64,000 bases of DNA from Phyllobacterium bourgognense (GTDB lineage: Bacteria; Pseudomonadota; Alphaproteobacteria; Rhizobiales; Rhizobiaceae): contig NZ_QPJM01000002.1 in NCBI RefSeq assembly GCF_003337575.1, forward strand, positions 186,001 to 250,000, given 5' to 3'. The notes below the pieces were generated by a model that saw nothing but the letters and a program-made list of their open reading frames with translations, was not told the DNA's origin and did not search any database. Shown here one piece after another: positions 17,230 to 27,000 of this stretch (its first letter is position 1; the number at the start of each line of letters is the position of its first letter). The position numbers and the translations under genes were made by a program.

Positions 17230-17413
17230 CTTTGTATACTGGATATAGTCCGAAGAAGGTGCAACTCCGGTACGCAGTACCTGATCCGGAGCAGGCAAGC
17301 AGGGTCTTGGTCTGCTTACCTGTAAAGTTTTAACCGGACATCGTTACCGCGAGGTTAGCAAGTGCTTAAGCAAATCTAAATTTGGAAGATTTCTGGGGCT
17401 TTGCTCTGTGTTT

Positions 17414-18304
17414 TCAGTTATCGCGTTTGGATTCGCGCAAGAAATTTACAATTCCTGAAAAATCAGAACCCTCATTGCCAGCCGAATTGAACGCCGCATA
17501 GAGCTCCTCGGCATGGGCGCCAAGCGGCGTCGCTGCTCCTACGCTCGCGGCGGCGTCCTGCGACAGCTTGAGGTCTTTCAACATCAATGCAGCGGCAAAT
17601 CCCGGCTTATAGCCATTATTCGCTGGAGACGTGGCAACCGGGCCGGGCACCGGACAGTATGTGGTCAGCGACCAACATTGCCCGGATGAAGTCGAGGCTA
17701 CGTCAAATAGTGCTTGATGCGAGAGGCCAAGTTTTTCTGCCAGCGTGAAAGCCTCGCTAACGCCGATCATCGAGATACCGAGGATCATGTTGTTGCAGAT
17801 CTTTGCGGCTTGTCCGTTGCCGGCTTCGCCGCAATGCACTATGCGGCCCGCCATGGGCTTAAGAATGGGTTCAGCTTTCGCAAACGCTTCAGCGCTGCTG
17901 CCAACCATGAACGTCAGCGTACCGGCTGCTGCGCCGCCAATACCGCCAGAAACAGGTGCATCGACCGAAAGCAGCCCATTCGCTTGAGCAATCTCGTGAG
18001 CATTTCGCGCCGAATGGACATCGATTGTAGACGAATCTATGAAAAGCGCGCCTTTTCGCGCTTTTTTTGCAACAGCTTCATAAACCGTCAATACGTGTTT
18101 GCCTGCAGGAAGCATCGTGATGACGACATCGGCTTCAGCCACCGCTGTTTCAGCGCTGTCTGTAACATCCACGCCGTTACCTCGGGCTGTTTCAAGGTTT
18201 TCCGGCAGTATATCGAAGCCCAGCACCTTTTGTCCCGCTTTGACAAGATTGGCCGCCATAGGATTGCCCATGTGCCCGAGACCAATAAAAGCGACAGTCG
18301 CCAT
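17414..18304 (-). CDS. mmsB: 3-hydroxyisobutyrate dehydrogenase
   Basis: The 296-residue protein is a beta-hydroxyacid dehydrogenase that oxidises 3-hydroxyisobutyrate to methylmalonate semialdehyde with NAD+ in valine breakdown. The NAD site is 'VAFIGLGHMGNPMAANL' at the N-terminus. The substrate motif 'DAPVSGGIGGAAAGTL' (about 117-132) and the catalytic Lys in 'GNGQAAKICNNM' (near 172) are present. It lies 25 bases after the isobutyryl-CoA dehydrogenase gene on the same strand, and the shared pathway supports both calls. The next enzyme, methylmalonate-semialdehyde dehydrogenase, is not in the window. Confidence 0.92.
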   Translation of the reverse strand: MATVAFIGLGHMGNPMAANLVKAGQKVLGFDILPENLETARGNGVDVTDSAETAVAEADVVITMLPAGKHVLTVYEAVAKKARKGALFIDSSTIDVHSARNAHEIAQANGLLSVDAPVSGGIGGAAAGTLTFMVGSSAEAFAKAEPILKPMAGRIVHCGEAGNGQAAKICNNMILGISMIGVSEAFTLAEKLGLSHQALFDVASTSSGQCWSLTTYCPVPGPVATSPANNGYKPGFAAALMLKDLKLSQDAAASVGAATPLGAHAEELYAAFNSAGNEGSDFSGIVNFLRESKRDN

Positions 18305-18329
18305 TGCAGTTTTCTCCTGATGAAATTGT

Positions 18330-19496
18330 TTAGTGACTGGTCATATGCCTTGCGATGATAACGCGCATGATTTCATTCGTTCCCTCGAGTATCTGGTGAA
18401 CGCGCAGATCACGAACGATCTTCTCGATGCCATAATCGTGCAGATAACCGTAACCACCATGGATCTGCAGCGCGTCGTTGGCGACATTGAAGCCAACATC
18501 TGTAACGAAGCGCTTGGCCATGGCTGACCATTTCGACGCGTCATGGGCCTTTCGGTCGAGCTTCGATGCAGCCGTGTAGAGCAGCATTCGTGCCGCAGAA
18601 AGATCGGTCTCCATGTCAGCAAGCTTGAACTGTAACGCCTGGAACTGGTTAATCGCCCTGCCAAAGGCCTTACGCTCGGAGGCATAGGCTACGGCTTTGT
18701 CCAGTGCCGACTGTGCACCGCCGAGAGAGCAGGCCGCAATATTGAGACGTCCGCCATCAAGGCCACCCATGGCAATCTTGAAGCCGTCGCCTTCCTCGCC
18801 AAGACGGTTTGACACAGGAACCCGGCAATTGTCGAATATGACCTGCCTTGTCGATTGAGCGTTCCAGCCCATCTTGAACTCATTTGCACCGAACGAAAGA
18901 CCGGGGGCGTCTTTCGGGATTACAAGTGCTGAAATGCCTTTCGGTCCGTCCTCGCCGGTCCGTACCATTGTCACGTAGACGTCGGAGTCGCCGGCGCCTG
19001 AGATAAACTGCTTGGCACCGTTGAGCACATACTCATCGCCGTCACGCACCGCGCGCGTCTTCAGTGCTGCAGCATCGGAACCAGAATTGGGTTCGGTCAG
19101 GCAATAGCTGGCCAACCACTCCATGGACGTCAATTTCGGTACAAAGCGCAGACGTTGCTCCTCGTTGCCAAAGAGATCAATCATCCATGTCCCCATATTG
19201 TGGATGGAAATAAACGCCGAGAATGCAGGGCAAGCCGCCGACAGGGCTTCGAAAATCAGAACGGCATCAAGCCGCTTCAGCCCTGAACCGCCCACATCTT
19301 CACGCACGTAGATACCGCCCATTCCAAGCGGACCGGTTTCACGAATCACATCTGCGGGAAAATGCTTTTCGCGGTCCCAGGCGAGCGCATTGGGTGCCAC
19401 ACGATCAGCGGCAAACGCCCGGGCCATGTCCTGGATTGCCAGTTGGTCCTCGTTCAGCTCGAACTGACCGGTAGCCGAATCGACCAGCGTGTCCAT
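18330..19496 (-). CDS. Acyl-CoA dehydrogenase, probable isobutyryl-CoA dehydrogenase
   Basis: This 388-residue flavoenzyme shows the acyl-CoA dehydrogenase order: N-terminal helices, a beta domain ('YCLTEPNSGSDAAALKTRA'), and C-terminal helices with the catalytic Glu in 'QILEGTNEIMRVIIARHM'. Coupling to mmsB makes isobutyryl-CoA (valine pathway) the likely substrate; other short branched acyl-CoAs are possible. The ATG at 19496 is chosen for its AGGGAGG site; an upstream frame to 19553 lacks one. It diverges from cobQ, 108 bases away. Confidence 0.88.
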   Translation of the reverse strand: MDTLVDSATGQFELNEDQLAIQDMARAFAADRVAPNALAWDREKHFPADVIRETGPLGMGGIYVREDVGGSGLKRLDAVLIFEALSAACPAFSAFISIHNMGTWMIDLFGNEEQRLRFVPKLTSMEWLASYCLTEPNSGSDAAALKTRAVRDGDEYVLNGAKQFISGAGDSDVYVTMVRTGEDGPKGISALVIPKDAPGLSFGANEFKMGWNAQSTRQVIFDNCRVPVSNRLGEEGDGFKIAMGGLDGGRLNIAACSLGGAQSALDKAVAYASERKAFGRAINQFQALQFKLADMETDLSAARMLLYTAASKLDRKAHDASKWSAMAKRFVTDVGFNVANDALQIHGGYGYLHDYGIEKIVRDLRVHQILEGTNEIMRVIIARHMTSH

Positions 19497-19604
19497 GGTA
19501 ACCTCCCTGCATTCTTGTTCCGTCCACTCTATCCCAAGCACCAAGTGGCGCAACGTCTTCGGGTGGGACTAGGAAGAGAAAGACATATCCGCTACTCAAA
19601 GCCC

Positions 19605-21065
19605 ATGACGCACGCAATCATGTTGCAGGGAACTGGCTCTGATGTTGGGAAATCGGTCCTCGTGGCGGGACTTTGCCGGCTAGCGCGCAATCGCGGCTTG
19701 AAGGTGCGCCCCTTCAAGCCGCAGAACATGTCAAACAATGCCGCCGTCAGCGACGATGGCGGGGAGATCGGCCGGGCGCAATGGCTGCAGGCACTGGCTT
19801 GCGGCGTGCCTTCATCGGTGCATATGAACCCGGTGCTTCTAAAACCGCAGTCTGAAACCGGCAGCCAGATCATCGTGCACGGCAAGGTCTGGGGACAAGC
19901 CAAGGGCCGCGACTATCAGAAATTCAAGTCACAGCTGCTCGATGCGGTCATGGCGTCTTGGGATATCGTGCGGGAAGGTACGGATCTTGTTATTGTAGAG
20001 GGTGCGGGATCGCCTGCGGAAATCAATCTGCGCGCTGGCGATATTGCCAATATGGGTTTCGCCACCCGCGCCAACGTTCCGGTTGTGCTGGTGGGCGATA
20101 TCGACCGTGGCGGGGTTATCGCATCGATCGTCGGCACACACGCGATTCTTCAACCGGAGGATCGAGACATGATCATTGGCTACATCATCAACAAGTTTCG
20201 CGGCGACATTTCGCTGTTCGATGATGGGCTCAAATCTATAACGCAATTTACCGGCTGGCCATCCTTCGGTGTCGTTCCGTGGCTGCGCGATGCCTCACGT
20301 TTGCCCGCCGAAGATTCCGTAGTGCTTGAGCGGCTGGTCAGGGGGGAGGGGCGGGCCTTGAAAATCGCAGTACCTGTCCTCGACCGCATTGCTAATTTCG
20401 ATGACTTCGATCCGCTAATGGCAGAGCCGCTGGTGGACGTGGTCATGGTAAGAAGTGGCGAGCGGCTGCCTCCGGATGCCGGACTTGTGATCATTCCCGG
20501 TTCCAAATCCACGATTGGCGATCTCTTGCGCTTCAAGGAAAATGGCTGGGACCGGGATCTCGATGTGCACAGGCGGCGCGGCGGTCATATCATTGGCATC
20601 TGCGGCGGATATCAAATGCTCGGCCGCACTGTCCGCGATCCCGATGGAATTGAAGGAAATATCACGGAAGTAGAAGGTCTCGGTCATCTCGATATCGATA
20701 CGGTCATGGAACCGGAAAAGACGGTGCGCAACGTAGAGGCACATTCGCTGCAGTTCGATTTGCCATTGAAGGGCTACGAGATTCACCTTGGTAGAACAAC
20801 GGGACCGGACTGCGAGCGACCAACAGTTCGCATCAACGGCACAGCGGATGGTGCCACCTCCAGGGACGGCAAAGTTTTTGGCAGCTATTTGCACGGGCTA
20901 TTCGTAGACGATGGTTTCAGGGCGGTATTCTTACAATCCATGGGTATTGCTGCGGACGCGCTCGATTATCATGCCGGGGTAGACCAGGCTCTCGATTCCA
21001 TAGCCGGCCAACTGTCGGTCGTGCTTGATATCGACCGGCTGCTCGCGCTCGAATCACAGCGATGA
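19605..21065 (+). CDS. cobQ: Cobyric acid synthase
   Basis: The 486-residue enzyme amidates four carboxyl groups of adenosyl-cobyrinate diamide, using glutamine and ATP. The N-terminal ATP-binding domain begins 'MLQGTGSDVGKSVLVAGLCR' with 'RPFKPQNMSNNA'. The C-terminal class I glutamine amidotransferase domain has the nucleophile Cys in 'HIIGICGGYQMLG' and a late His in 'GSYLHGLF'. Length matches the family (about 485). The start at 19605 is set by family alignment; the ribosome site is weak. It precedes the cobalamin riboswitch, so it is not under that switch itself. Confidence 0.95.
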   Translation: MTHAIMLQGTGSDVGKSVLVAGLCRLARNRGLKVRPFKPQNMSNNAAVSDDGGEIGRAQWLQALACGVPSSVHMNPVLLKPQSETGSQIIVHGKVWGQAKGRDYQKFKSQLLDAVMASWDIVREGTDLVIVEGAGSPAEINLRAGDIANMGFATRANVPVVLVGDIDRGGVIASIVGTHAILQPEDRDMIIGYIINKFRGDISLFDDGLKSITQFTGWPSFGVVPWLRDASRLPAEDSVVLERLVRGEGRALKIAVPVLDRIANFDDFDPLMAEPLVDVVMVRSGERLPPDAGLVIIPGSKSTIGDLLRFKENGWDRDLDVHRRRGGHIIGICGGYQMLGRTVRDPDGIEGNITEVEGLGHLDIDTVMEPEKTVRNVEAHSLQFDLPLKGYEIHLGRTTGPDCERPTVRINGTADGATSRDGKVFGSYLHGLFVDDGFRAVFLQSMGIAADALDYHAGVDQALDSIAGQLSVVLDIDRLLALESQR

Positions 21066-21119
21066 TGCGGCAGCAGCGGTTGGTGTCGCAGTTTCGTTTG
21101 ACATTCGTGGCGCTTGGTG

Positions 21120-21345
21120 AATAACGTCACCACATGATTGGTTCCCGATATCGGCCAAAGGCCAAGGGATCAAAAGGGAATGCGACGGCCGTACCCATCA
21201 GGGCGACCTAACCGCAGCCGACCCCGCGACTGTAGAGCGGCGAGGGTCAATGTCAGCGCCAGAAGCGAAAGCTGATGGCAGCCACTGGGAAACCGGGAAG
21301 GCGGCATTGATCTTTTGACCCGCGAGCCAGGAGACCTGCCAGTCA
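21120..21345 (+). promoter_or_regulatory. Cobalamin riboswitch upstream of cbtB
   Basis: The 340-base gap after cobQ holds the landmarks of a B12 riboswitch in order: AAAAGGGAAT near 21172, GCCGACCCCGCGACTGTAG near 21217 (the B12-box core), then GAGCCAGGAGACCTGCC at 21324-21340. It sits 62 bases before cbtB. In this family B12 binding shuts off expression, so it should repress cobalt uptake and perhaps the cob genes behind it when B12 is plentiful. Ends are approximate. Confidence 0.9.
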
Positions 21346-21406
21346 TAGGGCAATCGTGCCCAAAACCGAAGGGGATTGTCCCTTCTGGCCCTGCACGGAG
21401 GTTGTT

Positions 21407-21586
21407 ATGGCTGCTACTCGTACTTCGACTACGATTTCTCTCCCGCTCGCATCGCGTCTAACCACGGCGGTGTTTTCGCTTATGCTCGGCGTGTTCATCA
21501 TTTACGGTGTCGGTCTTTCGCATTCCGAAACGCTGCATGATACCGCGCACGACACCCGCCATTCATATGGATTTCCCTGCCATTGA
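21407..21586 (+). CDS. cbtB: Cobalt transporter subunit CbtB
   Basis: The 59-residue protein has one membrane segment (about residues 17-36) and a His-rich tail (HSETLHDTAHDTRHSYGFPCH), the mark of CbtB, where the His and Cys residues are thought to hold cobalt. It works with CbtA, encoded next, in cobalt uptake; the pair is usually under a B12 riboswitch, as here. The start at 21407 follows a GGAGG site; an upstream in-frame ATG lies within the riboswitch tail. Confidence 0.92.
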   Translation: MAATRTSTTISLPLASRLTTAVFSLMLGVFIIYGVGLSHSETLHDTAHDTRHSYGFPCH

Positions 21587-21595
21587 GCTTTTCAC

Positions 21596-21618
21596 TAGCT
21601 GAATAGACGATTCAGCTA
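21596..21618. repeat. Hairpin between cbtB and cbtA
   Basis: A perfect 9-bp stem (TAGCTGAAT with ATTCAGCTA) closes a 5-base loop. No T-run follows directly, so it probably stabilises the message or lowers read-through rather than ending it. Confidence 0.5.
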
Positions 21619-21710
21619 TCTGCTCTTACGCATTGAAAAATTACAATTTGTTTGGTCCGGGGCCTTTTCAGGTACCCGGCATCTCGCTTTAGGGATGGGG
21701 GAGTGAATTC

Positions 21711-22436
21711 ATGTTGGTTAAGTATCTATTGGCTACCATAGTAGCTGGTCTTTTTGCCGGTATTCTTTTGACACCGGCAATGTATGTGCGGAACGTTCCG
21801 CTTATTCTGCATGCCGAGGAATATGAAAACGCCGGCGGTCCTGAACATAGCCATGACGCTGCAGGGGCGACGTCTGAAGCTGCACCTGCTGCCGTAGCGC
21901 CGCACGAACATGAAAAAGAGGTAAGCCCTGCGCTTCCATTTGGCCGCTTTGGCAATACGCTGCTGATCAATCTCGTTGCCGGTGCTGGCTTTGCCCTCAT
22001 CACAGGAGCTGCCGCGCTTTTTCTGGGTCGCAGGATCACGCTTCAAAATGGTATTTATTGGGGTCTTGCAGGCTTCTTTATTTTCAATCTTGCGCCGGCA
22101 TTCAGCCTTTCACCGGAACTCCCGGCAATGCCTGCCGCCGATCTTGCCACAAGGCAGGCATGGTGGCTGATTACAGTTCTGCTGACGGCAGGCGGCGTTT
22201 ATCTCATCGTGCTTCGCGACGAGATCTGGGCAAAGGTGCTGGGCATTGCGCTGATCGTGGCTCCGCACGTTTATGGTGCGCCTGAAGCCGATGATCTGAC
22301 CTCAAGCGTACCGCCGACATTGGCTTCCGAATTTGCGGTGTCGACACTGGCAACCAACCTGTTCTTCTGGGTGGTGCTCGGAACAGCGCTTGGTTGGGCC
22401 ATTCAACATTACGCGCAATCGGAGCTGGATGCCTGA
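21711..22436 (+). CDS. cbtA: Cobalt transporter subunit CbtA
   Basis: The 241-residue protein has about five membrane segments and, after the first, a His-rich outward loop (EHSHDAAG..., PHEHEKE) that could bind cobalt. The pattern '[21 protein letters not shown]', '[25 protein letters not shown]' and '[12 protein letters not shown]' is typical of CbtA. It is the channel-like partner of CbtB. A GGGGGAG site precedes the ATG, and the stop overlaps the start of cobU by one base (TGATG), so translation is coupled. Confidence 0.93.
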   Translation: MLVKYLLATIVAGLFAGILLTPAMYVRNVPLILHAEEYENAGGPEHSHDAAGATSEAAPAAVAPHEHEKEVSPALPFGRFGNTLLINLVAGAGFALITGAAALFLGRRITLQNGIYWGLAGFFIFNLAPAFSLSPELPAMPAADLATRQAWWLITVLLTAGGVYLIVLRDEIWAKVLGIALIVAPHVYGAPEADDLTSSVPPTLASEFAVSTLATNLFFWVVLGTALGWAIQHYAQSELDA

Positions 22437-22957
22437 TGCAACTCGAACGCAGAGCAACCTTTGTTTTGGGCGGCGCGCGTTCCGGTAAATCCTCTTTTGC
22501 CGAGGGGTTGATCGAGGCATCTGGTATGGATGCAGTCTATCTTGCTACTGGCAGAGCATGGGACGATGAAATGTCGGAGCGGATCGGGCTGCACAAGGCG
22601 CGGCGGGGTCCGAATTGGACAACGATCGAGGAACCTCTCGATCTTGCGGGCGCTCTGGAAAAAGAATGTGCCGACAACAAAGCGATCCTCGTCGACTGCC
22701 TGACATTATGGCTCACCAATCTGATGATGTCTGAGAAAGATATCGAAACAGAGACAGCGCGGCTTGTTGCGGTGCTGCCCACGTTCAAAGGTGCCGTGGT
22801 GCTCGTCTCCAATGAGGTCGGCCTCGGCATCGTGCCGGAAAACCGCATGGCGCGCGACTTTCGCGACCATGCAGGCCGGCTCCATCAAGCCGTGGCTGCT
22901 ACTGCGGCTCAGGTCTATTTCGTGGCAGCAGGACTGCCGCTCAAAATGAAGGGATAA
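22436..22957 (+). CDS. cobU: Adenosylcobinamide kinase/adenosylcobinamide-phosphate guanylyltransferase
   Basis: The 173-residue enzyme (CobU, also named CobP) phosphorylates adenosylcobinamide and then adds GMP, preparing the nucleotide loop. The P-loop '[12 protein letters not shown]' is at the N-terminus, followed by '[15 protein letters not shown]' carrying the His that takes the guanylyl group, and '[13 protein letters not shown]'. Length fits the family. It is coupled to cbtA by a one-base overlap and precedes cobW by 4 bases. Confidence 0.95.
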   Translation: MQLERRATFVLGGARSGKSSFAEGLIEASGMDAVYLATGRAWDDEMSERIGLHKARRGPNWTTIEEPLDLAGALEKECADNKAILVDCLTLWLTNLMMSEKDIETETARLVAVLPTFKGAVVLVSNEVGLGIVPENRMARDFRDHAGRLHQAVAATAAQVYFVAAGLPLKMKG

Positions 22958-22961
22958 CACC

Positions 22962-24014
22962 ATGCAGGGTCAAAAGATTCCGGCAACCGTCATCACCGGC
23001 TTTCTCGGTTCTGGAAAAACGACGATGATCCGCAACCTCCTTGAAAATGCCAACGGCAAGCGTATTGCGTTGATCATCAACGAATTTGGCGATCTTGGCG
23101 TTGACGGCAACTTGCTTAAAGGGTGCGGTATCGAGGCCTGTCGCGACGAGGATATGATTGAACTGAACAATGGCTGCATCTGCTGCACCGTTGCGGATGA
23201 TTTCATTCCAACGATGACCAAACTCTTGGATCGGCCGGATCGCTTCGATCACATTGTCATCGAGACGTCGGGATTGGCTTTACCGCAGCCGCTGGTTGCC
23301 GCGTTCAACTGGCCGGAGATCAAGACACAAGTTACTGTCGATGGTGTGGTGACTGTCATCGACGCAGCCGCGGTTTCGGAGGGACGTTTTGCCGACGATC
23401 ATGACAAGGTCGACGCGCAACGGGAACGGGATGAATCGCTTGATCATGACAGTCCGCTGGAAGAGCTGTTCGAAGACCAGATCCGTGCTGCCGATCTAAT
23501 CATCCTCAACAAGTCCGATCTTATCAGTGATGCCGAGCTGACGAGTGTTCGCAGCGATGTGCAGAGCCGATCCTCGCGCTCGCTCAACATGGTTTCAGCA
23601 AGCTACGGCAAGCTTAGCAATGAATTGCTGCTCGGCCTTGGTGTCGGCACCGAGGAAGACATCGCCAATCGCCAGTCGCATCACGAGATGGAGCATGCGG
23701 CAGGCGAAGCGCACGATCATGATGAGTTCGAGAGCTTCGTCGTCGGACTTGGTCCAGTGGTCGAGCCCAAATCATTCGTCGAAAAGCTCAAAGCAGTGAT
23801 TGCCGATCACGATGTCCTGCGGCTCAAGGGCTTCGTCGATGTTCCCGGCAAGCCGATGCGTCTTGTGATTCAGGCCGTCGGTTCACGTATCGAACATTAC
23901 TTCGATCGCAGTTGGAACCCTGGCGAAGAGCGTCAGACGCGGCTCGTTGTGATTGGTTTGCACGATATCGATACGGCGGCCATCTCAACGGCAATGAACG
24001 CTGCCGCGGCCTGA
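22962..24014 (+). CDS. cobW: Cobalamin biosynthesis GTPase/metallochaperone CobW
   Basis: The 350-residue protein is a G3E-family GTPase thought to deliver cobalt to the cobaltochelatase. Walker A is 'GFLGSGKT' (13-20). The metal motif C72-x-C74-C75 ('GCICCTV') and a His-rich stretch near 228-242 (HHEMEHAAGEAHDHDE) are visible. The C-terminal CobW domain ends with 'RIEHYFDRSWNPGEERQTRLVVIG'. It lies directly before cobN, matching its proposed job of loading cobalt for CobN. Confidence 0.95.
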   Translation: MQGQKIPATVITGFLGSGKTTMIRNLLENANGKRIALIINEFGDLGVDGNLLKGCGIEACRDEDMIELNNGCICCTVADDFIPTMTKLLDRPDRFDHIVIETSGLALPQPLVAAFNWPEIKTQVTVDGVVTVIDAAAVSEGRFADDHDKVDAQRERDESLDHDSPLEELFEDQIRAADLIILNKSDLISDAELTSVRSDVQSRSSRSLNMVSASYGKLSNELLLGLGVGTEEDIANRQSHHEMEHAAGEAHDHDEFESFVVGLGPVVEPKSFVEKLKAVIADHDVLRLKGFVDVPGKPMRLVIQAVGSRIEHYFDRSWNPGEERQTRLVVIGLHDIDTAAISTAMNAAAA

Positions 24015-24025
24015 TAGGAAACTGA

Positions 24026-27000
24026 ATGCATCTCCTGCTGGCCCAGAAAGGCACGATCGCTGAAGGCGCCGAGGCCATAGACCTTGGCCAGACGCCGGGA
24101 GATGTGTTGTTTCTTTCCGCGGCCGATACGGAACTGGCAAGCCTTAGCTTTGCCCGGCGACAAAACGACGTCGTATCGTTACGTCTTGCCAATATGATGG
24201 CTCTGGCACATCCCATGTCGGTCGATGCCTATGTTGAGCGTACGGCGCGCCATGCAAAGCTTATTGTTGTGCGGATTATCGGCGGCGAAAGCTATTGGCC
24301 TTACGGGCTGGAAGCGTTGCATGCTTGCGCGATCAATCACAAGGTACAGCTTGCGGTGCTGCCAGGTGACGATAAGCCGGACCCGGGGCTGGACCGGTTT
24401 TCCACGATTTCACGACAGGATCGCGATGCGCTCTGGCACTATCTGCTGGAGGGTGGCGCGCAGAACGCCCTACGTTTCCTCGATTATTGTGGATCACTGA
24501 TCGACGGCAAGGATAAGCCGCAGGAAGCAGCGCCGCTTTTGAAAGCCGGGTTGTGGTGGCCGGGCAGCGCCGCGCCATCGCTGGAAGAATTGCGTGGACA
24601 ATGGCAGGATAATGCATCGGTCGTTGCCGTCTGTTTTTACCGCGCACTGGTGCAGAGCGGGCAGACACAGCCGGCCGAAGCTTTGATCGATGCGCTGAAA
24701 GCCAAGGGGCTCAATCCTTTACCGGTGTTCGTTTCCAGCCTGAAAGATCCGGTATCTGTGGCGACGCTAGAGAGCATTTTCGCCGAGGCGCCGCCTTCTG
24801 TCGTGCTCAATTCGACTGGCTTTGCCGTTTCCGCGCCGGGCAGCGCACGCAAAGCTACCGTGCTCGAACACGACGGCGCGATGGTGCTGCAGGTGATCTT
24901 TTCCGGATCGAGCATCGAACAATGGCGCGGCTCCGATCAGGGATTGTCAGCCCGCGACCTGGCAATGAATGTGGCACTACCGGAGGTCGACGGACGTGTT
25001 CTTTCGCGCGCGGTGTCATTCAAATCCGCACGGCACTATGACGATAGCACCCAGGCCAATATCGTCACGCATGAACCGATGGCCGACCGCGTGGAGTTTG
25101 TTGCTGCGCTGGCAGCGAACTGGGCGCGGCTTCGTGCTGCGAAGCCTGCTTCACGCCGTGTCGCGCTGATTATGGCAAACTACCCTAATCGCGATGGGCG
25201 GCTTGGCAATGGTGTGGGTTTGGATACGCCTGCTGGTACCTGGCATATCCTGCATGCGATGCGCGAGCAGGGCTATCCGGTTGCCAGCGTACCAAGCGAC
25301 GGCGACGCGCTGATCAACCATATGATGTCGGGCCCGACCAACGCAGCCCACGATGGGCGGGAAATCCGCGAAACGATTTCCTTGGATCAATACAGAAGCT
25401 TCTTCGAAAAGCTTCCGCAATCGATTCAAGACATTGTCACCTCGCGCTGGGGGCAGCCGGAGGCCGATCCGTACTTCATGGAGCATGCCGAGACGTTTGC
25501 CCTGCCGCTGGCGCGCTTCGGCGAAACGCTCGTCGGCATTCAGCCGGCGCGCGGCTATAACATCGATCCGAAAGAAACATACCATTCGCCGGACCTTGTG
25601 CCGCCGCATGGCTATCTCGCGTTCTACGCCTATCTGCGGGAGGTATATGGCGCGCATGCCATTGTGCATGTCGGCAAGCACGGCAATCTTGAATGGTTGC
25701 CGGGCAAGTCGCTGGCGCTTTCGGAAAACTGTTATCCAGAAGCCGTGCTTGGGCCCGTCCCGCATATCTACCCGTTTATCGTCAACGATCCGGGTGAGGG
25801 AACCCAGGCCAAGCGCCGCTCGTCGGCAGTGATTATCGACCATCTGACGCCGCCGCTCACCCGCGCCGAGAGCTATGGTCCGCTCAAAGACCTTGAAGCG
25901 CTGGTGGACGAATATTACGAGGCATCCGGTGTCGATCCGCGCCGTCTTGTGCGTCTTAAGGCGCAAATTCTCGATCTGGTGCGCGATATCGGGCTGGACA
26001 GTGATGCGGGCATTCACGACCATGACCCGGACGATCTCGCTCTGCAGAAACTCGATGCGTATCTTTGTGATTTGAAGGAAATGCAAATCCGCGATGGCCT
26101 GCATGTTTTTGGACGATCGCCGGAAGGGCGTCTGCTGACCGATCTCGTGGTTGCGCTGGCGCGCGTGCCACGCGGGGCCGGCCATGGCGCCGATCAGAGC
26201 CTGCAGCGGGCGATTGCGCTTGATCTCGGGCTGGAGGGCTTCGACCCGCTGGATTGTGAGATGGCCAAGCCATGGGACGGGCCTCGCCCCGATATCTTGC
26301 AAGCTATTTCGGATGAGCCTTGGCGCATCGCCGGCGATACCGTCGAACGTGTCGAGCTACTGGCCGCCAAATTGGTGGCCGGAGAGGTGGATTGCACTCA
26401 GGATTGGGCAGCGACAATTGCCGTACTTGACGGCATCGGCACCAACTTGCGTTCTGCCGTTACCGCTTGTGGCGATGCCGAGATGAACGCGTTGCTGACG
26501 GCACTGGACGGACGTTTCGTTGTGCCGGGGCCGTCGGGGGCGCCAACTCGCGGGCGCCCGGATGTCTTGCCGACTGGGCGAAACTTCTTTTCGGTCGATA
26601 GCCGCGCCGTGCCAACGCCGGCCGCATGGGAGCTCGGGCAGAAATCCGCCGAGCTTCTGATCCGACGCTACACCCAGGATCATGGCGAATGGCCGACATC
26701 CTTTGGCCTTACGGCCTGGGGCACGTCGAATATGCGCACCGGCGGCGACGATATTGCGCAAGCGCTGGCACTGATCGGTGCCAAGCCGGTGTGGGATATG
26801 GCCTCGCGCCGGGTTACCGGTTACGAGATCATCCCGACGGCCATGCTTGGTCGTCCACGCGTCGATGTAACCTTGAGAATTTCGGGGTTCTTCCGTGATG
26901 CATTTCCAGACCAGATAGCGCTGTTCGACACGGCAGTGCGGGCAGTGGGCGCTTTGGATGAAGATGCCGAGGATAATCCTATCGCCGCACGCATGCGCAG

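Noticed and set aside
16698-17264. A 188-residue open frame on the minus strand in the gene-free stretch
   Set aside because: No family motif, no ribosome site, Arg/Cys/Ser-rich composition typical of chance frames, and it runs across two terminator hairpins.
17255-17300. GGTGCAACTCC near 17259 resembling part of a cobalamin riboswitch
   Set aside because: The other required parts (AAAGGGAA, the CCCGC-ACTGT core, GCCAGGA-ACCTGCC) are missing, and no cobalamin gene follows; the real switch is at 21120.
25151-26302. A 383-residue open frame opposite cobN
   Set aside because: Antisense to a conserved region of cobN; no motifs or ribosome site.
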